Assembly: GCA_003255065.1 (NCBI GenBank)
Contig: QAOA01001066.1
Location: forward strand, 1,915,397 to 1,979,396
DNA length: 64,000 nucleotides
Direction of reading: 5' to 3'
DNA from: Cercis canadensis
Taxonomy: Eukaryota; Streptophyta; Magnoliopsida; Fabales; Fabaceae
Position numbers and translations under genes: made by a program. This document shows positions 24,628 to 35,565 of the stretch, piece by piece. Below the pieces are notes generated by a model. The model did no database searches, was not told the origin of the DNA, and saw nothing but the letters and a program-made list of their open reading frames with translations. How positions within the stretch are numbered: position 1 is the first letter of the stretch; each line of letters starts with the position of its first letter.

Positions 24628-26873
24628 ATGGGGAGAGGGAAAGTGCAGCTGAAGAGAATAGAGAACCCAACAAATAGGCAGGTAACCTTCTCAAAGAGGA
24701 GAAATGGACTGATTAAGAAGGCCTTTGAGCTCTCCATCCTATGCGATGCTGAAGTTGCCCTTGCCATCTTCTCTTCCTCTGGAAAACCTTACCATTTCGC
24801 TAGCCATGAGTAACCATCTTCTTTTCTAAATTATATTATATCTACATGCTAAATTCTATATGATCTACAACACAAGTATAAGTATAATAATATTATTCTT
24901 TAAATTCTTCTTATTTTTTATGATAATGGGTGCAGCATGCATAGGACCATTTCGAGGTATCGACATGAAATAGGAATAGCCCAGTCAAATATCTCTTGCT
25001 TTAGAACAATGGAGGTAATCTATTTCCATTTCTTTTAATACTTTATATTTCTTCACGACCAAAAACGAAAAAAGTACTTTATCTTTTTTTGAAAAAATAA
25101 ATTCTTTTTTTACGATATCGAGGTAGTTGAACACTCTTTTTTGTTCGTCATCTTGAACTGTATTCACTTCAAGTTGACTTAGATTATTTAAATGTTAGCT
25201 GCTTCCATGGCAGAAAGATCAAACAAATTAAACATGATAATCAGTAATCAATACTGGACTTCATTTAAACCTGATGCAATTGACCTGTACTTGTGTTGAT
25301 GCATGGCTTATTGGCTTGTGCTGTTTAAAGAATTGGAGGAGTGAAATCGATGAGTTAAGGAGAACAGTAGGCAACTTGGAAACAAGACTCAAGTATGTGA
25401 ATTTTATGCAGTCAACATACGAATATTCATAGTGGTCTCATGTCATCATCATGATCAGTGATAGATTCAAAAACTTCTGTCGACGGGGCAAAAAAAAAAT
25501 TATTATTTAGATATAATTAAACTCTTTGAATGTTAACTTAATTATTTAAATATTGATATGATATTTTATGATGAATTCAATTATGTAGTTTTACTTTTAT
25601 TCAATATTTTAAAAAATGTTATTTAATTTTCTTTTAAAATATTTAATAATTATTTGTCACATTTAAAATCATTGTAATTGTTTCCTTAAAAAAAATTACT
25701 ATAGTTATTCACATATGTGTTTTTTAATATTTTCTTGATTAAATTGAAAAAATAATAGGCTGCCTTTTTATTTTTTTTAGTTATTAGTGACTATTATGAG
25801 GACAATTAAATTTTTTTAATACCATTATTAAGAAATTTTTTGGGTGAGTGGGGCAATTTGCCCCACACCCTTGTACATGGATCTGTCCCTGATCATGATT
25901 CATGAGCTCCGTGGTTTCATTTTAGGCAATTAGCAGGAGAAGATCTGTCATCGTTGGGCATGAAAGAATTGAAACAGCTAGAGCGACAGTTGAAGACGGG
26001 GGTTCAACGCATCCATTCTACAAAGGTACAGAAAAAATAAATTTAAGTCTTTATCTTATCTTGCATATAAATATAATATGCGGTTTCTAAAGCGTAGCTT
26101 GGTCATGAAAATCACAGTAGTACATAAGCCGTTAACATAGAGAAAAGGGGTCACATGAGATGGAGCTGTTTGATTTTCTGAAATTTGATACAGATTTTAG
26201 CCTTATCTAACTTGAACTGCCTTCTTATTTCCTGGACAGAGACGCCTCATTTCAGAGGACGCGAACATGCTCAGAAGAAGGGTAAGATTTAAAATTAAGC
26301 AGCGCAATGATGAAATTATATAAGCACATTGCTGACAACTTTTAAAACTTGAGTTGCTTTAAGATTCCATTACCTGGACTTGTTGCATAAAAAGAAATTA
26401 ACAGTTGCTTTGTTTGCATGCAGCTTAGAGTCCTGCAAGAGGATAACACTCATCTTCAGAAAAGAGTGAGCCTTTTGGCTAATTCAGTTTTATTTGGTCT
26501 TAATCAACATATATTACTCTATACATTGAGCATTGTAGTCTGACTTTTTTTTTTTTTTTTATTTTGTATATTGCTTAATTAAGTTGAAAGAATTGGATGC
26601 CCCCAATGCAAGCTCCAAATTTACTCAAGTGTGGGCCTATGATGCATTTCAGAGGTAATCATTTCAGACTTTCTGGCATTTAATTAGGAAACATGTTCCC
26701 AGAGTTATCAGAAAAATCATGACCATATTCAGTATAATCTAATTAATATTACAAAGTGAAAATTACAATATACCAAACGTCTCTTATGTAAACATTATGG
26801 ATAGCTATATATTTTGGCATCTTAGTAGCGTGGCTTGAATTGCAGGATTGTCCAGGATGAAGCTCAGCTTTAA
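24628..26873 (+). CDS. MIKC-type MADS-box transcription factor, TM8-like
   Basis: Eight exons (24628-24809, 24936-25014, 25331-25392, 25926-26025, 26240-26281, 26424-26465, 26584-26654, 26846-26873) join in frame to 201 residues. The MADS domain fills residues 1-60 ([20 protein letters not shown]...). The I region reads [10 protein letters not shown]. The K box at about 86-169 reads [20 protein letters not shown], then [20 protein letters not shown]. The two 42-nt exons are typical of MIKC genes. [14 protein letters not shown] together with [17 protein letters not shown] points to the TM8 clade, which Arabidopsis lacks, from memory of tomato TM8. The C-terminal domain is short (ends [12 protein letters not shown]). 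The apparent stop in the first exon frame is intron sequence, because the donor GTAACC lies before it. TM8 assignment is moderate; MADS identity is certain. Confidence 0.88.
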
Positions 26874-27910
26874 AGCAAGCAGATATCGTGATCTTCCTCA
26901 CGCTCATAGCTCGAGTATTGTGGATGGTTATGCAAAAGATCAGTTAAAAGGCTGCCATGAATTGTCTGCATGCATTTCTGTTTTTTTTTTTGACTTTCTT
27001 TCTCGTTTGTAATTGTCATCTTAGCGATGTATTAATAAATGAACTAAAGTTGGATTAATTTTAATTGTCAGATGTTTGTTGAACCAAATAAGAAGGGAAG
27101 ATAAATAACATATATAATAAGGGGAGCATCCTTATTTATTGTGATGTAGGATCCGTTAGAGATATATGCATAAAGCCAAATATGGGAGAGAGGAAAACCG
27201 AAAGCCAAGTGTGACCAAACTTCATTTTAAGTACAAAAGAATTTTCAATGAATATCTTTGCATGCTCAAAAAAATATATGTATTATATAATCTCTTCGAT
27301 ATGAAAGGTTTTAAGGGCAAGCAAAGCCCCCATGAGATTCCTTCCTTTAACTAGTAGGAGCATGAAGAACGACATTGATGGATTCTCCCACTTCTTTTTG
27401 GATTCTCTTACTCTTTTATTATCAGTTTCATCATGTATGACCAAAAATAAAAATGCTTCAAACTCTGCTGCTTTCGTGTAGAAAAAATCAACACAATATA
27501 TATTTTAATTGGGATGGGTTAGAGTGTAAAAGAAAATCATACTCTTTAGTCAGTTTTTACATATAAACTGTATAATTAGGATTTCACAAAAAATAGTTGA
27601 GTAGATTAATGCAGAATCTTTATTAAATTAAGAATGTATAAAACAGTGATACTTTATTTTCCTGTATAGGAGGGTGATTACTTTTATTATTATTATTATT
27701 ACTTTTTTTGGTCTCATATGGGTTACTAATTGGGCTGGGTCAAAGGGCAATTCTGTAAACTCCTTCTAGCCCATGAGCCCACCCTCAGCTTTTACTGCTG
27801 GGTATAGGATTGGGCTTTGGCCCACATTCCTGACTGATTCGAGCCCACAAACCCATGTCCTTGTTCTCATTCTCATAGTTCTCCATTTCCAGTGGTTACA
27901 GCTTTCACTC
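26874..27910. other. Intergenic between MADS and gamma-CAL genes
   Basis: The MADS 3' UTR and AT-rich spacer, then the gamma-CAL promoter and leader. The frame is open upstream of the gamma-CAL start from 27773, but those residues are not part of the family. No other gene. Confidence 0.5.
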
Positions 27911-30681
27911 ATGGCGACTCTAGCTCGGTTCTCCAGAAGAGCCCTAACAACTGCACTCGCAGCAAAGCACCAGTTGCAACCTCAGGTGTTCGCACGGGCT
28001 CTCGCAACTGAGGCATCAAAGGCGATCACGTCTTCGCCAGATCGAGTGAAATGGGACTACAGAGGTCAGAGGAGGATAATCCCGTTAGGGCAGTGGCTCC
28101 CTAAAATCGCCGTCGACGCTTACGTGGCTCCCAATGTGGTTCTTGCTGGCCAGGTCACCGTCTACGATGGAGCCTCCGTCTGGGCAGGCTCAGTCCTTCG
28201 GGGCGATCTCAACAAGATCACAGTCGGATTCTGCTCCAATGTTCAGGAGCGCTGTGTTATTCACGCGGCTTGGTCTTCTCCCACTGGTTTGGCTCTTTTT
28301 CTTTTTTATTTGTTTGATACTTCTTTATGCTTAAAATTGGGTTTTCTTTTTCAATTGTTATATCTTCCATTTCGCTTGAATTTTATTATGTTGCTCAGCT
28401 AATGACGTCAAAGAGGAAATTCTGTTTCATAAATTGTTTAATCTTTACTCTTGTCTTTTCATAAAATGTACTATGAATAGCTCTGAAATTCCTTAAATTC
28501 ATATGACTAGGACGCGAGGAGAATTCAAAACTGAAAATTTAAATGGGAATTTTTGTTACAGGTTTATATTAAATACCCGGTGACAATAGGCAAAACGGTT
28601 ATATGTACCCCAAGGCAGGCTTACTATCATCTTTACGCTGTTTGTTAATACAACTGATTGACAATGTAGAGAACGAGATGTTATAGTTCTAAATATGCTC
28701 GAATACTCCTCACTCTCAAATATAAATAAAAAGGAGAAAAGAAAAAAAAAAGCCAATGGTTCTCATTTGGTTGACACACTTATGTTGTCCAAAAGCCATG
28801 AGTGAAGATTAATGTAATTGCAAAGATGCTAGGCTACTAGCCTTTGATTTCTAATTTCTACTGTATCGAAGATACTAGGCTATCATCACATCAAGATTGG
28901 AATTGGTGGTTGACATACGTTGGCAAATCTTTACTTGTGTGAGTCACTTAAGTTATCATATTGGAACTATGGTAAACAAGCATATGTTCTTCCCTGCTTT
29001 TGCTGCTTTGAGTAGTGAAATGTGGTACTGTTGCTTGGCCATAACTTAAAAGCTGAATTGTTGGATGGATGGATATGGAATAACCTTAAATGTCAAGAGC
29101 CACATCAGAAATGTTTTTTTTTTTTTTTTTTTTTTNCAGAAATTTTTTTTTTTTTTTTTTTCTGCTGGGACAAAAAGATTGAATAATTTGTATCTTGATT
29201 AAATATTGTATTATCTCATGATTACAAAATCGTTGGTTTCTTTAACTTTGTTACTGCATTTAAAAGTCCACAATTTTAGTTTCCTTGGTTAGTTGTGTAG
29301 AAGTTCTCTGCATTTATTGTGTTGCTCATCCTCTTGATAATGATACACTATAATTACAAAATCACGACTCCCTTTCTTAAGCTTCAACACTATTTGGATC
29401 CTTCATGGGCTGGATTAGTCGATGATCTCATTAATGCTGATTTGCTTATAATAGAATCTATATTGTTAAATCTTGTCCTCATTAACTTGCATCAGGAGCT
29501 ACCAGTATTTAGGAAACCCTTCAGCCCCTTATCAACACTTCACCACAGCACCAATCTTGTGAATTTCTTCTTATAGATAGCCAACAGTTCCTTTTGCATT
29601 ATAACTCATTGGGGGGTTTTCATGCAAATATCCATTTCATCTTATTACTTCATTCAAGGCCTTAATCTTAGAATGGTATTCTACTATTCTTCTTAAATTG
29701 TCCCCGAGCCTTTTGAAAAGAATCCTGACTTTAGTCCTACTTTGATGCTTCCCAGTCATTATTTTGTTCTTTTCAGTGTGTTTAAAGTCTAGAGGGTTTG
29801 TGTTTTGATGTGGTTTTTCTGTCCCAAATGATTCTGAACTAGTTTTAATCTGCCATCATATATTGAAGTTTATTTTCGAATTCACATGTTTGTTGTTAGC
29901 ATTTTTAAATTAACCTTAATCCTGCTTTTTTGAATTGTTCCTAACCAGTTTGCCCTATTAAGTTGCAATTTGCTGATTTCTAATGACATTTTCTTCATTT
30001 GTCTTTCCTATTTGTTTTCACCATTGTTGGCCAAGTTTCTTTTGGAAAATAATCTCGACATGTTAAATTGTTATTAAAAAAAAAATCAGACAGTGACATT
30101 CACCATGATCTGTTTGCTGTTACCTGGAGTTTGGGATCAGGATACTTCTTTGTAGTTGTTGCCGGGTTATTGGTTTTCCTACTAATTTACATTTTAGTTT
30201 ACTAATCTAACTTGAGATGCTTGAAAGAATGTGTATGGTCCATGTTGTACTATGATTAATGAATGTATTGCTTATTTATTGTGTTTACATCCTTTTGTAA
30301 TCAGGCCTGCCGGCAGAGACTTCGATAGAGAGGTTTGTGACTATTGGTGCATACAGCCTCTTGAGGTCCTGTACGATTGAGCCAGAGTGCATTATTGGGC
30401 AGCATTCTATCCTCATGGAGGGTTCATTGGTGGAGACACACTCAATCCTTGAAGCTGGGTCCGTAGTACCCCCTGGGAGGCGAATTCCATCGGGTGAACT
30501 TTGGGCAGGAAATCCAGCGAAGTTTGTCAGGACTTTGACCCATGAAGAGACCTTAGAAATCCCCAAACTTGCGGTTGCAATAAATGATCTGAGCAAAGAA
30601 CATTTCTCAGAGTTCCTTCCTTATTCCACAGTATATTTGGAGGTTGAGAAGTTCAAGAAGTCATTGGGTATTTCCATTTGA
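27911..30681 (+). CDS. GAMMACAL: Gamma carbonic anhydrase-like protein, mitochondrial (complex I subunit)
   Basis: Two exons, 27911-28286 and 30305-30681, give 250 residues. The N-terminal ~45 residues (MATLARFSRRALTTALAAKH...) are basic and Ser/Ala-rich, as expected for a mitochondrial presequence. The rest is a left-handed beta-helix gamma-CA fold (VDAYVAPNVVLAGQVTVYDG, VWAGSVLRGDLNKI, VPPGRRIPSGELWAGNPAKF) with a C-terminal helix ending KSLGISI. Gamma-CALs form, with gamma-CAs, the matrix-facing carbonic anhydrase domain of plant complex I. H118 is kept, but the positions 23 and 28 residues later, which are zinc-binding His in gamma-CAs, are A141 and R146 (IGAYSLLRSC), as in the CAL subgroup, so catalysis is not expected. 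The 2-kb intron carries an N at 29136. Confidence 0.93.
29136..29136. other. Single N in a T-run (probable contig join), gamma-CAL intron
   Basis: The N sits at the end of a T-run, and CAGAAAT followed by a T-run occurs on both sides of it (from 29106 and from 29137). That is what an unmerged overlap of two contig ends would give. Confidence 0.6.
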
Positions 30682-32627
30682 TCCTGTTTGTTGTCATTCT
30701 TCAATGTATCTGTTAGTTTGAGTTTTACTTGTAAGGAAATAAGAATCCCAAACACAGAGAAGAACCTTTAGTGTTCCTTTCTTTGTTGTTTCTTTTTTCT
30801 GAAAGTATTGTTTTGAAAGTATCAAGTGTTATATATTGACATGAGTAATCTGTCAAAGCGATTCATCTAACGTTTAAGCTCATCCGTAATTTTCTGATAT
30901 TGTTTTTTAATATGAATTTGGACCTTCAAATTGTGGGAGAAAAAGCATATTCTTTATCTAAAGATGATCTGTATGTTTGAGTTTAGATTGAAGGGGTGAT
31001 TCAGATTATTCTCAGAAGGTTGTCTTTCCTGTTTCCTCTCCGCTGTCAGCCCTCTGTGAACTCGTGAGCAAACTTAGATTCCCTTCAAGATTTGGAGGGG
31101 ATGGTGTAAACAGTAATATTCTATCTCTTCTTGAATTGGAAATAAAAAAGCGATTATATTCCACCTACTTCCCTGATTTGTTTATTTTATGTGCACAGAA
31201 TCCAGATTATCAGCCAGCCAACTCATGGATTTAAAATACTTGCTAACAGAGACCTCCTAAAAGAAATTTCTAAACAATGCATAGCCATTAGCCACTCACA
31301 CAATCTAATTGGCAGTTGTACCAAATATGATGATTCTCTAATTGCATGGTTTACTCATTGTTTCTCTATGACTCTCCCCCAAACCTACCTAAAATTGATT
31401 ACAAATTGAACTGGAATAGAATTACTCTACTAGATGAAACCTACTACTTTGAGCACTGGACTATTTTTTACTTTTACCAAATGAATATGAGCCAACTGTG
31501 CTCTTGAATAACATTGTAGGTCCACTTCTGATGCAGTCAACTACCAAAGGGCAAATAGCTGGGTTTGCTTTTCAGTATCTCATTGAGATGAGTTCAATTT
31601 TAACACTTACTTTCAAAATCCCATATCGACTTGTAATATCTCAGAATTAGAAAAGTAGGTGTATAGTGTCACAGTCATAGGTTTGCGTTTTGGGATGGTT
31701 TAGTGATTAGAGATTATAGCCTTAGAGGGGCGGTGCCATTGGTGAAAAATAGATGAACAAGTAGCAACTAAACTAACAAGTAACAATCAGGGGTCTACCC
31801 CTCCGTTTTCTATTATAGCCATAGATAGCCCCATAACTAGTAATACAACTGAGAATATTAAGGCACTTAAATATTGTACTCTCACTCATTTTAGAGTGTA
31901 GACCCCACAAAGGCTCAAGGCCAAGACGCCTTCTCCAGTCACAAAGTCAAAGATAGTTTACAGTTAGCTCCAACTTTAATTGCTGGATTTGTTGTCATAC
32001 ACAATTTTAGTGAGTTTTATCTTTGTGATATTTAAACACATAGAGAAGCCCTGTATGACTCCACCAATGAGAATGGCGACAGCATTGGCTTATTTTCGAC
32101 CAAAAATTTTCATAGGAGCTATTTCAGAGGCAACTAGCTGCCAATTATCACTATTTTTTTTTTTTAGAAAATTTCTTTATCCATTTTAAATACTATTTCA
32201 ATGGGGCCATTGGACCATTTTGTGATAAGCTCTTGTACACAAAAGTGAGCTGGAAAACCCCTAATTAGTGTGGGATTAGGACATGGAGCTAAAGTACGCA
32301 TTAAAACATAATGGACTCTCAAATGGTTTTATGGGATTAAATTTTATGTATCCTCTAATGATTAAAGTAATGATTGTTCTTTTTTCTTCCTTAGGGGGGG
32401 GTGCGGTAGAGTTGGTTGGGCATGAATAATTTCTATTAGTTGGCACACAGTATTGGAAGCATTATTAGAAACGAAATGGATTGAAAGCAAGTGAGGGAAG
32501 GAAAATCCTTTTGTGGGCTTCATATAGTCATCAACCACAAATGCAAGTGTAGTAAGTAATAGAAATTTATATAAAAATTGCATAGGCTTTGATGTCTCAA
32601 CCATTCTAATATTCTTAAAGATTTACT
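30682..32627. other. Intergenic, gamma-CAL to MIR171
   Basis: The gamma-CAL 3' UTR is followed by AT-rich DNA with short frames only. None matches a family I can name, and nothing conclusive was found. Confidence 0.45.
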
Positions 32628-32636
32628 CTATATATT
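32628..32636 (+). promoter_or_regulatory. Candidate TATA box of the MIR171 transcript
   Basis: CTATATATT lies 193 bp before the miR171* arm, a plausible distance for a polymerase II primary transcript. No other evidence supports it. Confidence 0.35.
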
Positions 32637-32820
32637 CCGCCAGTTTTCTTCTCTTAGTAAGCCGCTTTAAGCGCTATTCTTCCATAATGCCAGTGGGCAT
32701 CAATAGAAAGGCTTGTTTGGTTCGTTGCTGGAGCCTGCTTATAGCGGCGGAAACAAAGTCCAAGTGACACAAGAAAGGTAGTGATTTCATCGCCATTTCT
32801 TGTTTGTGGGAAAAGGTGTG

Positions 32821-32895
32821 GATGTTGGGACGGCTCAATCAAATCAAATCTCCCAAGGGTTGGGTCCTTTAATCTGATTGAGCCGTGCCAATATC
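32821..32895 (+). ncRNA. MIR171: MIR171 precursor hairpin
   Basis: The 3' arm at 32875-32895 begins TGATTGAGCCGTGCCAATAT and is the conserved miR171 mature sequence (TGATTGAGCC form with a T at position 12). The 5' arm at 32821-32841 (GATGTTGGGACGGCTCAATC, then A) is complementary over 21 bases except for one G:U pair and one mismatch, so it is the star strand. The loop between them is about 33 nt. miR171 guides cleavage of GRAS-family HAM/SCL6 mRNAs and so affects meristem and branching. Arm lengths, spacing and pairing are those of a genuine plant miRNA gene. The open frame crossing it (32781-32984) is not a protein. Confidence 0.92.
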
Positions 32896-32910
32896 AGGGG
32901 GACAATTTGA

Positions 32911-34099
32911 TCTCTTCCCTTGGCTCTGTTTGGAATGAAAATGCACACAATATCTTTGTTTTCATCCTAACCTATGATTCGTAGTTATGCATCAAGACGT
33001 AAACATTCTAGATTTTAATCATGCAATCGACAAGTTATGAAAATTTGCAGGTTTATGAGCCTATATATGCTATAATACTTCATTCGAATATTTTCATACA
33101 AGTTCCCTGAAAAGTTATGTCTCAGGCCACTCCAAGGCGTTTAGCAAGCATTTTCTTAAATGCCAGCAGTTAATTTTTGTCTGAAATATTTAAATAATTT
33201 CTCAAATTATACCTGCATATGCTTTTTATTCCATACATGTAATGCATCAATAAACTCCATTGAAGTAGAAGTATATATACAGATCAGAGACTCTCCCTCT
33301 CATCATCACACGGTACTCAAACAGTAATTTACATCACACGACTGCTTGCTTTTTAAAAATATACACTTGCTTCTCTTATGTGAAAGAGTGTTGGTTCTTC
33401 TTGGCTGTTATTTATTTATTTATTTGCTAGACAATGTGTATTTGCTCTCTTTTAAAAAGGGTCAAAGTAATTTTCTCTATTTATAATGTAATATTCTCTT
33501 TTAAGAAAGAACTTCGGAGAAAGGTAAAGTGACTTTTTGAGCGATGATGATTGATGAGTGGAAGTGATGTTTTCCGTCGACCTCTTGGATGACGGTTAAT
33601 ACAAAACCGTAACTAGATTCAACTGCGAAGCACTTATTGGAGGATTCCAAACGAGGGATAATAACTGCGGATCATCTGGGAAATTCTGAAATTCATCTCC
33701 TGCTTTATTCTGTCTTTTAAGCGAAAGAGATTTTGGCTGAACCTCGAATGCAAGAGAAAAATCACTGTATTTTGGAAGAGATAACAGAAATAGATTGGTT
33801 CAGCAATTTCTGTGACAAAGTCCTGCCAATGAGAACAATGGCAAGGTTGCATCCTGTGTTGAACATTGCCCTTTAAAGGCATTTGTGCTCCAGAAGATTT
33901 AGTTACAGTCCAGTTATGATTCTGAAATGTTGATAGTTGACAGAGCAAGTAATTCATATACTACAAGGTGAATTCCATAACCATGTATTACAATATTATA
34001 TCTATCTTTATGCTGTTGCCGATTATTCTGGCGGTGGCCCCAAACTCTCCAAACCATAGTATGATGATGAACACGGTAAAGTGTAAAGAGCAATAATGC
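32911..34099. other. Intergenic, MIR171 to F-box gene
   Basis: The downstream part of the MIR171 primary transcript and the 3' flank of the minus-strand F-box gene. No protein gene is supported; the frame at 33634-33957 has no family resemblance. Confidence 0.45.
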
Positions 34100-35519
34100 T
34101 CATATGACACACGACGGAGTATATGACATCACTAGATAAACACTACTGTAAGCATGCAGACAGCAACTAACGGAGCTTTCTCCCTGGCATTGCTCAGTCA
34201 AAGCATTTGAAGATGGACGCCCAATTTCCCCACTACAGAATATTCCTGCCAATGGCAAACCAGGAAAGTTCTCCAACAAAGGTGAACTATCAACATTGAA
34301 TCGTCCAAAGAATGACTCACCACGGCCATAGCAAGTAAAAATCAGGCCCCCAAAAACATTAACATCATTGTCTGCATCAACCTCGCAATCCTTAGAATTC
34401 TTCTCCGGCTTAATACTCTTGAGTTTTTCAGACACGCGAGTGCATGAAGCAAATGCAGTATTGGGATCTGAATGGTAGAATTGAAATCTATCTCCAGTTT
34501 TGATGCCAACCCCATCAACAAATAGATACTCTTCATCACCTCTGTCAAAAACAAGAGAGGTTAGATTTGTTTCAAAGCCAGAAATTGCATGTAGACCAAA
34601 AATCTTATGAGCTGGGGGAACAGAAAAAATAGTTATTTAACAGGACATGCTACGCTAGCAGCACAAGAGGAAGCCAAAGTAGAAAGTTCAAATGGTTATT
34701 ACAAACCTAACTTTCAAGTTAATATGTGAGCAACCAATTCTATGCAAATAAGAACCAAAACTCTTATTTCCCCTTTCCCCTTTTTCACTAAGAACAAAAG
34801 AATATTTTTAATGATGAAAGGATTATATCTATCAGCAAATAAATTCACAGTTCCAATACTCTTAATCTTAAAACCTTGTCCGTCTTCGCAGAATTCATAT
34901 GCCTTTGTAGAATAAGCGATGATATTTTGCCAGATTTGGTGTGCTATAAAATGAAACTGGAATATCATGCTTCAATGCATTTTCAACTCTCTGGTTTATC
35001 AATAAAATACATGATACCCCCAGGAAGTTTAATTAATTTGAATAAATTTTATAGTAATAGATCATAAAGTCCATTAACTTTGTGAATTTAGGCAGTTCGC
35101 TATTCGTTACTTGATCTGCTAATAACATAAATGATCATATTCCTAGCTAAGCCAAAAAGAATAACAGCTTTTGACAATGGCAAAGTAGTAAATGAGGGAT
35201 GAAAAGTCTAGCACATTAATGAGGTAACTGCAGAGAAATCTCTTTTCTTCTTTCACCCTTTTTAATTTCTTGCACATGAAGCCATAGACATGAATGAAGA
35301 TAAATGAGATAGTAAAGGACCTACTAAAAAGAAGAGTTCCATATCCTACCCCACAACTCCATGAAATGTCAACCATGTTCTAGGGCTTGGCCACTCTGAT
35401 CCAATGGAGAATTTTCTTCGTTTAATTACCCCAATGTACAAATCAGGAGGCTCAATATGATTTTCCAGCTGCCACGAGTTTTTGAAGTTCAAAAAAGGAA
35501 AAACAAAAATAATCAAAAN

Positions 35520-35565
<46 letters not shown>

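Noticed and set aside
24808..24813. Premature stop truncating the MADS protein at 61 residues
   Set aside because: The stop lies past a GTAACC donor at 24810, and exon 2 continues the frame with the expected residues.
32362..32604. 80-codon minus-strand frame with a hydrophobic stretch
   Set aside because: No family match and no promoter or splice signals; likely chance in AT-rich DNA.
32781..32984. 67-codon frame across the MIR171 hairpin
   Set aside because: The sequence is explained by the miRNA precursor; there is no protein resemblance.
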